A stretch of DNA of 64,000 bases from positions 124,001 to 188,000 of the forward strand of contig AP026074.1 in NCBI GenBank assembly GCA_024349765.1, written 5' to 3'. Within the stretch, counting starts at the first letter, position 1, and each line of letters begins with the position of its first letter. The position numbers were made by a program, and so were the translations under genes. This stretch comes from Streptomyces nigrescens. Lineage in GTDB: Bacteria > Actinomycetota > Actinomycetes > Streptomycetales > Streptomycetaceae. Shown here in pieces: positions 17,999-25,806 of the stretch. The notes beneath the pieces were generated by a model. That model was not told where the DNA came from, ran no database searches, and worked only from the letters and a program-made list of their open reading frames with translations.

Positions 17999-18973
17999 TC
18001 AGTCCCTTTCCGGTACGGGGAAGCGGTCGAGCCGGCCCGGGTGGCGGGCGCCCAGCGGTGACATCCCGCCGTCCGCGCCGTGCCGGGCCAGCAGGTCCAG
18101 GACCAGGCGTCCGCGCCGGACCCGCTCCCGGGCGGTGGCGAGGGCGTGCTCGCGCAGATGCGCGCCGTAGGGGTAGATGCCGGACGCGTTGCTCAGACCG
18201 AACTTGAGGTACACGGGGGCGCCGCGCCGGATGAGCTCGGCCGCCTCGTACATCCGCACATAGCCGCCGAGGTCGTCGGGCGCCTCGACGTACATGTCCA
18301 GCGGGGCACCGCTGACCCGCCGGATCTCGGTGAGGTGGTCCGCGGTCAGATCGGAGGGCACGTTGAGCGAGTCGGCGCCGAGCCGCTCGTACACGGCGAA
18401 CGAGGCGGGATTGACCGGCCCGGACAGCGCGGACACCTTGAAGGTGGTGTCGGCGGGCAGCAGCCGGGCCGCCCGCAGCCGGTGCAGCGTCCACAGCACG
18501 CCCTCGTCCGCCACGAGCAGACAGCGCACCCCCAACTCCGCGGCGCGCAGGGCGTCTTCGACGCAGCCGGCGAGGCCGTCATGGCCGCGGGCGCGCAGGC
18601 CCGCACCGCCGGAGCAGGTGCGGGTGGAGCCGCCGATGTCCCAGGTGCCGCGCGGCCCGGTGAACAGGCACAGCTCGATGTCGCGCTCGGCGCACGCCCC
18701 GGCCATCTCGGTGATCTCCCCGTCGGTGAGCAGCCACACGCCGCTGCCCTGACTGATCCGGTGCACCGGCACATCGAGGCGGGCACTCTCCGCCAGCACG
18801 ACGGACAGCGCCTCCGGGCCCTCCACGGAGGGGATCTCGGTACGCCAGACACCGCCGTCGGGAAAGGTGTGCGGTGAGGCGTCCGCGGGGTGGACCGGGG
18901 GAGTGGGGTGGCCGATGCGGGCGAGGGCGCCGGCTCCGGGGCGACGAGGTGCTGACTCTGATGGGGCGGTCAC
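17999..18973 (-). CDS. U32-peptidase-like TIM-barrel protein in sugar-acid operon
   Basis: About 324 residues, start GTG with GGGAG upstream. The sequence resembles the TIM-barrel domain of the U32 peptidase/collagenase-like group (FKVSALSGPVNPASFAVYERLGADSLNVPSDLTADHLTEI, then APLDMYVEAPDDLGGYVRMYEAAEL). The longer C-terminal region of true U32 proteases is absent. It ends 5 bp before the binding-protein gene and so is co-transcribed with the importer. No protease role fits this setting; since the operon has a dehydratase but no recognisable 2-keto-3-deoxy-sugar aldolase or kinase, an enzyme of sugar catabolism is an attractive guess. The assignment to U32 rests on pattern similarity only. 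Confidence 0.6.
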   Translation of the reverse strand: MTAPSESAPRRPGAGALARIGHPTPPVHPADASPHTFPDGGVWRTEIPSVEGPEALSVVLAESARLDVPVHRISQGSGVWLLTDGEITEMAGACAERDIELCLFTGPRGTWDIGGSTRTCSGGAGLRARGHDGLAGCVEDALRAAELGVRCLLVADEGVLWTLHRLRAARLLPADTTFKVSALSGPVNPASFAVYERLGADSLNVPSDLTADHLTEIRRVSGAPLDMYVEAPDDLGGYVRMYEAAELIRRGAPVYLKFGLSNASGIYPYGAHLREHALATARERVRRGRLVLDLLARHGADGGMSPLGARHPGRLDRFPVPERD

Positions 18974-19089
18974 GAGGCTCCCATGGTCGAGTGTTCGGTA
19001 TGTCGGACGGCGTTCGGGATCACGGGTGTGCGGAGGCCGTGCACCTGCGGATGCGTAGGAGGGGTTGGGGTGTGCGGAGGCATGGGGGG

Positions 19090-19128
19090 TGCGGTGGTAC
19101 GGGGCGGGCGCTGCTCCGTACCACCGCA
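19090..19128. terminator. Intergenic hairpin, 13-bp perfect stem
   Basis: TGCGGTGGTACGG (19090-19102) pairs perfectly with CCGTACCACCGCA (19116-19128) around a 13-nt loop, in the 195-bp gap between the dehydrogenase and the U32-like gene. There is no T-run, as is common in Streptomyces. It may terminate or attenuate transcription between the enzyme genes and the transporter genes. Confidence 0.6.
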
Positions 19129-19168
19129 CGTCTCAGGACCGCGCCAGCGGCTCAGGCACGGGAGTGAC

Positions 19169-20227
19169 TCAGGGGCGCAGAAGCACTTTCCCTGTCGCCG
19201 GGTCGCCGTCGCCGACCAGGGAGATGGCCTCGGCGAACCCTTCCAGGGGGAACTCATGGGTGATCAGCGGTGCCGGGTCGAGCAGCCCGCGGCCGAAGGC
19301 GCGCACCGCGTACGACCAGGCCGACGACGGCGCCCCGAAGATGCTGCGGATCTCCAGCTGGCTCAGGGACAGGTGCACCGGGTCGATCCCGTCCGCACCC
19401 GGCGGGAACATCCCGGTGAGCACCACCCGGCCGCCCCGGCGGGCCAGCAGACAGGACGAGGCCGCGGTCGAGTGCGCCCCCGCCGTCTCCACGACCAGGT
19501 CGAAGCAGCCGTTGCGCTGCGTCGCCTGCTCGGGGGTGCACACCGCGCTCGCGTCGCACCGCAGTGCCTGGGCGCGACGCCCGGACCGCGGATCGACCAC
19601 CACGAGCTCGGCGGGTTCCGTCGCGGCCAGCAATTGCAGCGCGAGCAGCCCGAGCGTGCCCGCCCCGACCACCGCGATCCGCTCCCCGGGCCGCGGCCGC
19701 CCGGCCCGCACCGCGGCGGCGACCACGGCGGCCGGCTCCAGCAGCGCGGCCGCCCGCAGATCGGCGTGGTCGGGCAGCAGGTGCAACAGCGCTGCGGGCA
19801 CGGTGAGATGGTCGGCGAAACCGCCCGGCTCGGTGAAGCCGGTCTCGGCGTAGCCGCTGGTGCACAGGCTGGTCTCGCCGGCCCGGCAGCGCTCGCACTC
19901 CCGGCACGCCCGGAACCCCTCGGCCACCGTCTTGCGCCCCACCAGCGCCGGATCGACCCCCGCGCCGACCGCCGCCACCGTGCCGGACCACTCATGACCG
20001 GGCACGACGGGATAGTGGACGTACCCGGCGTCGCGCCGGCCGTCGTAGACCTCGCGGTCGCTCCGGCAGATCCCGGCGGCGGCCACCCGCACCAGGACCT
20101 CGCCCTCCCCGGGCTCGGGCACCGCGCCGTACACCAGTCGGTGGTGCCGGGGCCGCTCGACGACGATCGAGCGGCTGACTTCCGACCCGCGGTCCCGCCC
20201 CACCGCGTCCCCGCCCGCCCGGCTCAT
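19169..20227 (-). CDS. Zinc-dependent alcohol/sugar dehydrogenase
   Basis: About 352 residues, medium-chain dehydrogenase with catalytic zinc (CRSDREVYDGRR, GHEWSGTV) and a structural-zinc cysteine cluster (FRACRECERCRAGETSLC). The NAD-binding motif is VVGAGTLGLLALQLLA. It resembles threonine, sorbitol and L-galactonate-type dehydrogenases. The start ATG overlaps the dehydratase stop as ATGA. Likely roles are oxidising the imported sugar to its lactone, which the SMP-30 lactonase would open, or oxidising a later keto-deoxy intermediate. The exact substrate cannot be read from the sequence. Confidence 0.88.
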   Translation of the reverse strand: MSRAGGDAVGRDRGSEVSRSIVVERPRHHRLVYGAVPEPGEGEVLVRVAAAGICRSDREVYDGRRDAGYVHYPVVPGHEWSGTVAAVGAGVDPALVGRKTVAEGFRACRECERCRAGETSLCTSGYAETGFTEPGGFADHLTVPAALLHLLPDHADLRAAALLEPAAVVAAAVRAGRPRPGERIAVVGAGTLGLLALQLLAATEPAELVVVDPRSGRRAQALRCDASAVCTPEQATQRNGCFDLVVETAGAHSTAASSCLLARRGGRVVLTGMFPPGADGIDPVHLSLSQLEIRSIFGAPSSAWSYAVRAFGRGLLDPAPLITHEFPLEGFAEAISLVGDGDPATGKVLLRP

Positions 20228-21378
20228 CGCGGCCGCCTCTGCTCCCAGCCCTCGGCCCAGAGGTCGAACCGGGCCGGCTGCTGCGGGAACTCGGCCGCGG
20301 CGTCCGCGTCGAACTCGACACCCAGACCGGGCGCGTGCGACACCGCGAAGCAGCCGGTCTCCGGATCGACGTACGGCGCACCCCGCACCACCTCCGTGAT
20401 CTCCGCGTCCGCGAAGTCGTTGAAGTGCTCCAGCACCTTGAAGTTCGGTGTGCAGGCGGCGAGTTGGAGCGAGGCCGCGGTCAGTACCGAACCACCGACG
20501 TTGTGCGGGGCCACCAGCACGTAATGCGTCTCGGCGGTCGCGGCGAGCTTGCGGGCTTCGAGGATGCCGCCGATGTGGCCGAGGTCCGGCTGGATGATGT
20601 CGGCGGCCTGCGCCTCGAACAGCTCCCGGAACTCGATCCGGTCGTGGATGCGTTCCCCGGTCGCCACCGGCAGGTCCACCTTGTCCGCGACCTTCTTCAG
20701 GGCCTTGAGGTTCTCCGGCGGCACCGGCTCCTCCAGCCAGGCGGGCCGGAAGGGCGCCAGCTCGCGGGCGAGCCGGACCGCCGTGGCCGGGCTGAAGCGG
20801 CCGTGCATCTCCAGCATCAGCTCGGTGTCCGGGCCGACGGCGTCGCGTACCGCCTCGATCAACGACACGGCGTACAGGGTCCGTTGGTGGTCCAGCTCGA
20901 AGTGGCCGGTCCCGAACGGGTCGATCTTCAGGGCCCGGTAGCCGCGCGCCACCACCTCCTGCGCCGCCTTGTGGTACGCCTCCGGGGTGCGCTCGGTGGT
21001 GTACCAGCCGTTGGCGTACGCCATGACGCGATCGGTGACCCGGCCGCCGAGCAGCTGCCACACCGGGACCCCGAGTGCCTGGCCCTTGATGTCCCAACAG
21101 GCCATCTCCACACAGGCGATCCCGGACATCACGATCTCGCCGGCCCGCCCGTAATCCCCGTACTTCATGCGACGGACCAGGTCCTCGACCGCGAACGGGT
21201 CCGATCCGCGGATGTGGTGGGCCTCCGCCTCGCGCACATAGCCGAGCAGGGCATCGGTGCGGCCCAGCATCCTGGTCTCGCCGACCCCCGTCAGCCCCTC
21301 GTCAGTGTGGACGAGTACATAGGTGAGATTGCGCCAGGGGGTTCCGACGACGTGTGTGCTGATTCCCGTGATGCGCAC
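20224..21378 (-). CDS. dgoD: Galactonate-type sugar-acid dehydratase
   Basis: 384 residues, enolase superfamily, mandelate-racemase subgroup, closest in appearance to D-galactonate dehydratase. Metal-ligand motifs are in order: LMLEMHGR, WLEEPVPPEN and ATGERIHDR; then QPDLGHIGG and the catalytic-histidine segment VAPHNVGG. It removes water from an aldonate to give a 2-keto-3-deoxy acid. GTG is the start, backed by GGAGGGG about 9 nt upstream. It heads the minus-strand catabolic set, facing the IclR gene. Related acids (fuconate, arabinonate, gluconate) are possible substrates. Confidence 0.85.
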   Translation of the reverse strand: MRITGISTHVVGTPWRNLTYVLVHTDEGLTGVGETRMLGRTDALLGYVREAEAHHIRGSDPFAVEDLVRRMKYGDYGRAGEIVMSGIACVEMACWDIKGQALGVPVWQLLGGRVTDRVMAYANGWYTTERTPEAYHKAAQEVVARGYRALKIDPFGTGHFELDHQRTLYAVSLIEAVRDAVGPDTELMLEMHGRFSPATAVRLARELAPFRPAWLEEPVPPENLKALKKVADKVDLPVATGERIHDRIEFRELFEAQAADIIQPDLGHIGGILEARKLAATAETHYVLVAPHNVGGSVLTAASLQLAACTPNFKVLEHFNDFADAEITEVVRGAPYVDPETGCFAVSHAPGLGVEFDADAAAEFPQQPARFDLWAEGWEQRRPR

Positions 21379-21396
21379 GGCAATTGCCCCTCCATG

Positions 21397-21426
21397 TCGT
21401 TCGAAATTTCGTCACTCGTTCGAAAT
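21397..21426. promoter_or_regulatory. IclR operator candidate
   Basis: Direct repeat TCGTTCGAAAT at 21397-21407 and 21416-21426 (19-bp period). The first copy forms the palindrome CGAAATTTCG at 21402-21411. It lies between the divergent dehydratase and IclR genes, just upstream of the dehydratase ribosome-binding site. Confidence 0.6.
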
Positions 21427-21583
21427 GGTGGCGTGACCGTAGTCAGGTCCCGATGGGGGTGTCAATGGGTTGCGCAGCGGCCGGTCCGTCCCCACCATTG
21501 CCCGGCGAACCCCCCTGTGCATAGCCTGCGTTCGGCATACCGGTCAGCGACCGGCTCCTCGAACGAAACGGGTGGTGAGGCAC

Positions 21584-22360
21584 ATGGGACGTCTGGTCCC
21601 CGCGGTGACCAGGGCGCTCGACATCCTCGAGCTGTTCCTGGAAGGCGACGGAACCCTCTCCGCGCCCGAGATCACCCGCAAGTTGCAGCTGCCGCGCACC
21701 ACCGTGCACGAGCTGCTCACCACCCTCGCCGCCCGCTCGTACCTGGTGCCCGCGCCCGGCCGGCCCGGCCACTACCGTCTCGGCGTCCGCACCTACCAGC
21801 TCGGCAGCCGCTACGCCGAACAGCTCGACCTCGCCGCCGAGGGCCAGCAGGTGGCCCGCGAGGTGGCCGAGACCTGCGACGAGACCGTGCACGTCGCGAT
21901 CCTGGAGGACCTCGACGTCATCTACATCGCCAAGGTCGACTCCATCCACGCCGTCCGCATGGTCTCGGCCGCCGGCCGCCGCCTCCCCGCCCACTGCACC
22001 GCGGTCGGCAAGATGCTGCTCGCCGCCCTGCCCGCCGACGAACTCGACCTCCGCATCGAGGAAGCGGGCCGGCTGGACGCGATGACCCACCACAGCATCA
22101 CCGACCCCGAGGCGCTCCGCTCCGCGCTCGCCGTCGTCCGTGAGCGCGGCATCGCCGTCGAGCACCGCGAGTCCAACCCGGACGTGAACTGCGTGGCCGC
22201 GCCCGTACGGGACGGCACGGGCCGGGTCGTCGCCGCCCTGTCCATCTCCGTACCCGTGATCCGCTGGAGCGAGCAGCGCGAGGCCGAACTCGCGGAGCTG
22301 GCCGCCAAGGGCGCCTGCGACCTGTCCGTACGCCTGGGCCACCGCGGCGGCCACCGGTGA
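21584..22360 (+). CDS. IclR-family regulator of the sugar-acid genes
   Basis: 258 residues. An N-terminal winged helix (AVTRALDILELFLEGDGTLSAPEITRKLQLPRTTVHELLTTLAARSYL) is followed by the IclR effector domain (VHVAILEDLDVIYIAKVDS, AHCTAVGKMLLAALP, GIAVEHRESNPDVNCVAAPV). GTGAGG precedes the ATG. Divergent from the dehydratase and coupled by a GTGA overlap to the lactonase, it is most likely the local regulator acting at the 21.4-kb repeats, with an acyclic or lactone intermediate as effector. Confidence 0.92.
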   Translation: MGRLVPAVTRALDILELFLEGDGTLSAPEITRKLQLPRTTVHELLTTLAARSYLVPAPGRPGHYRLGVRTYQLGSRYAEQLDLAAEGQQVAREVAETCDETVHVAILEDLDVIYIAKVDSIHAVRMVSAAGRRLPAHCTAVGKMLLAALPADELDLRIEEAGRLDAMTHHSITDPEALRSALAVVRERGIAVEHRESNPDVNCVAAPVRDGTGRVVAALSISVPVIRWSEQREAELAELAAKGACDLSVRLGHRGGHR

Positions 22361-23199
22361 GGGCCGAGGTCGCGGTCCGCGCCGCGGCCACCCTCGGCGA
22401 GGGCCCCACCTGGGACCCGGCGACGGACCGGCTGATCTGGGTGGACATCCTCGGCTCCCGCATCCACACCTACCAGCCGGGCGGCGGCCGGCGCACCGTG
22501 ATGGCCACCGAACAGCACGTCGGCGCGGCCAAACCGCGCGCGGCCGGCGGCCTGGTCGTCAACCTGCGGGACGGCATCGCCCGCTACGACGCCGACGGGG
22601 CGTTCTCCTGGCTCGTACGCGATCCCGTCCCCGGCCGCCGCGGCAACGACGCCGCCGTCGCCCCCGACGGCTCGCTCTGGGCGGGCACCATGCGTGACGA
22701 CGAGGCCGCGGGCGGCGGCACGCTCACCCGCATCGCCCCCGACGGCGAGACGCGGGTGCTCTTCCCCTCCGTCGCCGTCAGCAACGGCCTCGCCTGGAGC
22801 CCGGACGGCACCCACCTCTACTACATCGACTCCCCGACCCGCCGCATCGACGTCTGCCGCATGGACGGTCAACGTCCCTCGGAGCGCCGCCCGTTGGTGG
22901 AGATCGAACCCGGTGCGGGCTTCCCCGACGGACTGACCGTCGACGCCGAAGGCTGCCTCTGGGTCGCCCTCTGGGACGGCGGCCAGATCCGCCGCTACAC
23001 CCCCCACGGCCGCCTGGACCGCACCCTCCGCCTCCCCGTCCCCCGCCCCACCGCCTGCTGCTTCGGCGGCCCGTCGCTACGCGACCTTTACGTCACCACG
23101 GCCGGAGCCGGCTCTCCTCACCCCCACCCCCTGGCGGGCTCCCTCCTGGTGGTCCCGGACGCGGGCCAGGGGATGCCGGCGGTGCCCTTCGCGGGCTGA
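22357..23199 (+). CDS. SMP-30/gluconolactonase-type sugar lactonase
   Basis: 280 residues, six-bladed propeller of the SMP-30/regucalcin family. Divalent-metal ligand motifs are LGEGPTWDPATDRLIWVDI (Glu near residue 15), AVSNGLAWSPDGTHLYYIDSP and FPDGLTVDAEGCLWVALWDGG. It hydrolyses a sugar lactone to the aldonic acid used by the dehydratase. It starts at a GTG overlapping the IclR stop codon. The C-terminus is slightly short, but all blades appear present. Confidence 0.9.
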   Translation: MRAEVAVRAAATLGEGPTWDPATDRLIWVDILGSRIHTYQPGGGRRTVMATEQHVGAAKPRAAGGLVVNLRDGIARYDADGAFSWLVRDPVPGRRGNDAAVAPDGSLWAGTMRDDEAAGGGTLTRIAPDGETRVLFPSVAVSNGLAWSPDGTHLYYIDSPTRRIDVCRMDGQRPSERRPLVEIEPGAGFPDGLTVDAEGCLWVALWDGGQIRRYTPHGRLDRTLRLPVPRPTACCFGGPSLRDLYVTTAGAGSPHPHPLAGSLLVVPDAGQGMPAVPFAG

Positions 23200-23277
23200 A
23201 CCGCCCGCTCCGAAGCCCTACAGGCGGCGCAGCCGGCGCCGCATCGTGGCCGGGCTGGTGGGACGGGCCGCCCGGGC

Positions 23278-23297
23278 GCACCTGAGGTGTCAGGTGC
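23278..23297. terminator. Hairpin between convergent genes
   Basis: GCACCTGA-GGTG-TCAGGTGC forms an 8-bp perfect stem with a 4-nt loop, overlapping the stop codon of the minus-strand gene and about 80 bp after the lactonase gene. It may act as a terminator for both strands. Confidence 0.45.
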
Positions 23298-23586
23298 CCG
23301 GTACCACGGCGCCGCGGCCCGCCCGGACCGCCTGGAGTACGGCCCGGTGGAGCGCGCGGAGGCCGCGCGGCGGGAGCGGGACCGGGCTGCCTTCGAGGTC
23401 GTAGCACTCCTCCGCGCCCGTGTACCGGACGGTGACGCGCGCCGTGCCGTCGCCCCGGTCGGCGGTGGTGACGGTCAGGTCGCCGGTGATGATGCCGACC
23501 TGGACCGTCATCGCCCCACCGGGGCCGGCGGTGATCTCATCGGTGAGCGCGTCACCGTCGTGGGTGTTCACTGCGTGGGTGGTCAC
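23290..23586 (-). CDS. Small protein coupled to the HNH nuclease gene, function unknown
   Basis: 98 residues starting at a GTG that overlaps the natural stop codon of the HNH gene (GTGA), the arrangement expected for coupled translation. The N-terminal half is beta-rich (GGAMTVQVGIITGDLTVTTADRGDGTARVTVRYTGAEECYDL) and the C-terminal part is an Ala/Arg-rich helix. There is no signal peptide, so it would stay in the cytoplasm. No family was recognised. The coupling suggests a role linked to the nuclease, such as protection or regulation, but nothing in the sequence proves this. Confidence 0.6.
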   Translation of the reverse strand: MTTHAVNTHDGDALTDEITAGPGGAMTVQVGIITGDLTVTTADRGDGTARVTVRYTGAEECYDLEGSPVPLPPRGLRALHRAVLQAVRAGRGAVVPGT

Positions 23587-24305
23587 TCTTCGCAGGTGTC
23601 CAGCATCTCGTCGAGCTTGTCCTTCTCCGGCTCGGTGACGTTCAGTTGGTAGAGGTGCTTGATGTCGGTCCAGGCACGGGCGTAGACGCACCAGTAGGCG
23701 TGCCGCGGCGGAGCTCACTGGTCCGGGGACTGGTCGCCCTTCTGCCGGTTGGAGGAGGCGGAGACCGCGATGAGCTGTGCGTGGACGAGGTCGTTGGCGA
23801 AGGTGCGGCGCTTCGGGGTGGTCCATTCATCGGCGCCGGAACGCCAGGCGTTGGCCAGCGGCACGATGTGGTCGATGTCGAGCTGACCCGACGCGTGGAA
23901 GACCTTGCTGTCGTATGCGCTGAACCAGGTCCCCGAAACGGCCCGGCACTTCTCGTCCTGCTGGACGTCCGTGCCGTCCCGGGAGAGGACGACTTCGCGG
24001 GTGTCGCATTCGCCGTACTGCTTGATCCAGTGCGGGAATTTCGCGCGGCTGTATCCCTCCATCGAATGGGGTGTGTCGATGTTGAGGTCGGCGAGTTCTT
24101 CGCGCGCCACATCGGCGGGCGGCGGCTCCGGCAATTCCCGCGGAGAGGTGGGGAATACGGTGTCGGCGGGGCGGATGACGGCGGCGGGATGAGAAGGTGA
24201 ATGAGGGGCGGCAGCGGCGGTTGCGGTGGCCGGTACCGCTGGGACAATTGCGGTGGCGATGAGAGCGGTTGACGTGGCGACTCGGCGCCACCAGGCGTTG
24301 GTCAT
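23583..24305 (-). pseudogene. Secreted HNH endonuclease (DUF1524 type) with in-frame TGA stop
   Basis: Reads 196 residues to a TGA at 23715-23717, then continues in the same frame (APPRHAYWCVYARAWTDIK...LDTCEE) to a normal stop at 23583. The full gene would be about 240 codons, the usual family length. Features are a signal peptide (about 1-30), the catalytic DIDHIVPLANAW (His146) and the Asn in SASSNRQKGDQ. The stop replaces the tryptophan expected in this family's DQ...W.PP segment (TGG to TGA). Without the tail, which holds conserved Trp and Cys residues, the fold is probably incomplete. Start ATG chosen; a GTG lies one codon before. Confidence 0.8.
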
Positions 24306-24308
24306 CAC

Positions 24309-24515
24309 TCGGAAAGCATCACCCGGGGAAACGATTTGCCATGCCGCTATTCACTCTTTGGTGGGGAATTCCGGAAATTGGCCCTCATATCGAATTGCGG
24401 GCGAGGGTGGCTTCGTAACCGGGCCGACCACGTGCTCCCGATTCCCTCACGGAACCCATAGGCTCCCGGAGTACGCAAGCACCACGGGATTCCCACCCTC
24501 CTGGAGGTCACACCC
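24309..24515. other. Divergent intergenic region
   Basis: This 207-bp gap separates the HNH gene from the CoA-transferase gene and is noticeably richer in A and T than its flanks, as expected for two back-to-back promoters. No convincing operator dyad was found. Confidence 0.5.
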
Positions 24516-25718
24516 ATGACCGAGCTCCCCGAAGGCGGGCTGCCGCTGGCCGGCATCACCGTCGTCAGTGTCGAGCAGGCGGTAGCGGCTCCCTACGCCT
24601 CCCGCCAGCTGGCCGATCTCGGCGCGCGCGTCATCAAGGTGGAACGTCCGGGCGGGGGCGACTTCGCCCGGCGCTACGACACCACGGTGCACGGGGAGTC
24701 CAGCTACTTCGTGTGGCTCAACCGGTCGAAGGAGTCCGTGACCCTCGACCTGAAGTCGGACCGCGGCCGGAAGGTGCTGGAGCAACTCCTGGGCGGTGCC
24801 GATGTGTTCGTGCAGAACCTGGCCCCCGGCGCGGCCGCCAGGCTGGGCCTGGGGGCGGACGCCCTCGCCGAGCGCTTCCCGTCCCTCATCCGGTGCTCCG
24901 TCTCCGGCTACGGCACCAGCGGCCCGTGGGCCGACCGCAAGGCGTACGACCTGCTGGTGCAGTGCCAGACGGGCCTGGTCTCCCTGACGGGCACCGCCGA
25001 GGAAACTGCCCGGGTGGGGGTGTCGATCGCCGATATCGCCGCCGGCATGTACGCCTACTCGGGCATCCTCACCGCACTCTTCACCCGGGCGACCACCGGC
25101 GTCGCCCGCGCCGTGGAGGTCTCCCTGTTCGAGGCGCTGGCCGAGTGGATGGGCCAGCCCGCCTACTACACCCGCCACGGCGGCACCCAGCCCCCGCGCA
25201 TCGGCACCCAGCACGCCACCATCGCCCCGTACGGCGCCTACACCGCGGCGGACGGCAAGGACGTACTGTTCTCGATCCAGAACGAGCGGGAATGGGCCGC
25301 CCTGTGCCGGCAGTTCCTGCGCCGGCCCGGGCTCGTCGACGATCCGCGCTTCGCCACCGGCTCCGACCGCGTGGTCCACCGCGCCGAGCTGAACGCGATC
25401 GTGGCCGAGCGGTTCGGTGAGCTGGACAGCGACCAGGTGATGAAGCTGCTGGACGAGGCGGGCATCGCCAACGCCGGCGTCAACGACGTCCAGGAATTCC
25501 TGGCCCACCCGGTGCTCGGCGCCCGGAACCGCTGGCGCGAGGTACGGATTCCCGGGGGAGCCGTGGTGCCCGCGCTGCTGCCCCCGGCGGACCTGGCCGG
25601 CACCGCCCCGCGCATGGACGCCGTACCCGCCGCCGGCGAGCACACCGAGAACGTCCTGACGGAACTGGGCTACAGCACGGCCGACATCGCCGCCCTGCGG
25701 ACCGACGGCGTCATCTGA
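24516..25718 (+). CDS. Family III CoA-transferase (CaiB/BaiF)
   Basis: 400 residues. It starts with the typical PLAGITVVSVEQAVAAPYASRQLADLGARVIKVERPGGGDFAR, followed by NRSKESVTLDLKSDRGR and the catalytic-aspartate segment RKAYDLLVQ. GIASA-like loops (GVSIADIAAGMYAYSGIL) are also present. GGAGG stands 8 nt before the ATG. It transfers CoA from an acyl-CoA donor to a carboxylate. It is followed on the same strand by an acyl-CoA dehydrogenase, so the pair probably activates and oxidises one carboxylic acid; the substrate is not evident. Confidence 0.93.
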   Translation: MTELPEGGLPLAGITVVSVEQAVAAPYASRQLADLGARVIKVERPGGGDFARRYDTTVHGESSYFVWLNRSKESVTLDLKSDRGRKVLEQLLGGADVFVQNLAPGAAARLGLGADALAERFPSLIRCSVSGYGTSGPWADRKAYDLLVQCQTGLVSLTGTAEETARVGVSIADIAAGMYAYSGILTALFTRATTGVARAVEVSLFEALAEWMGQPAYYTRHGGTQPPRIGTQHATIAPYGAYTAADGKDVLFSIQNEREWAALCRQFLRRPGLVDDPRFATGSDRVVHRAELNAIVAERFGELDSDQVMKLLDEAGIANAGVNDVQEFLAHPVLGARNRWREVRIPGGAVVPALLPPADLAGTAPRMDAVPAAGEHTENVLTELGYSTADIAALRTDGVI

Positions 25719-25806
25719 CCCCTGGCCCCACCCCGGCGGTCCTGCGATCCCGTGCGATCCCCGCCCTGCCTTCCCCTCCCCGCCCGCCAGCAAGGAGCGT
25801 CACAGC

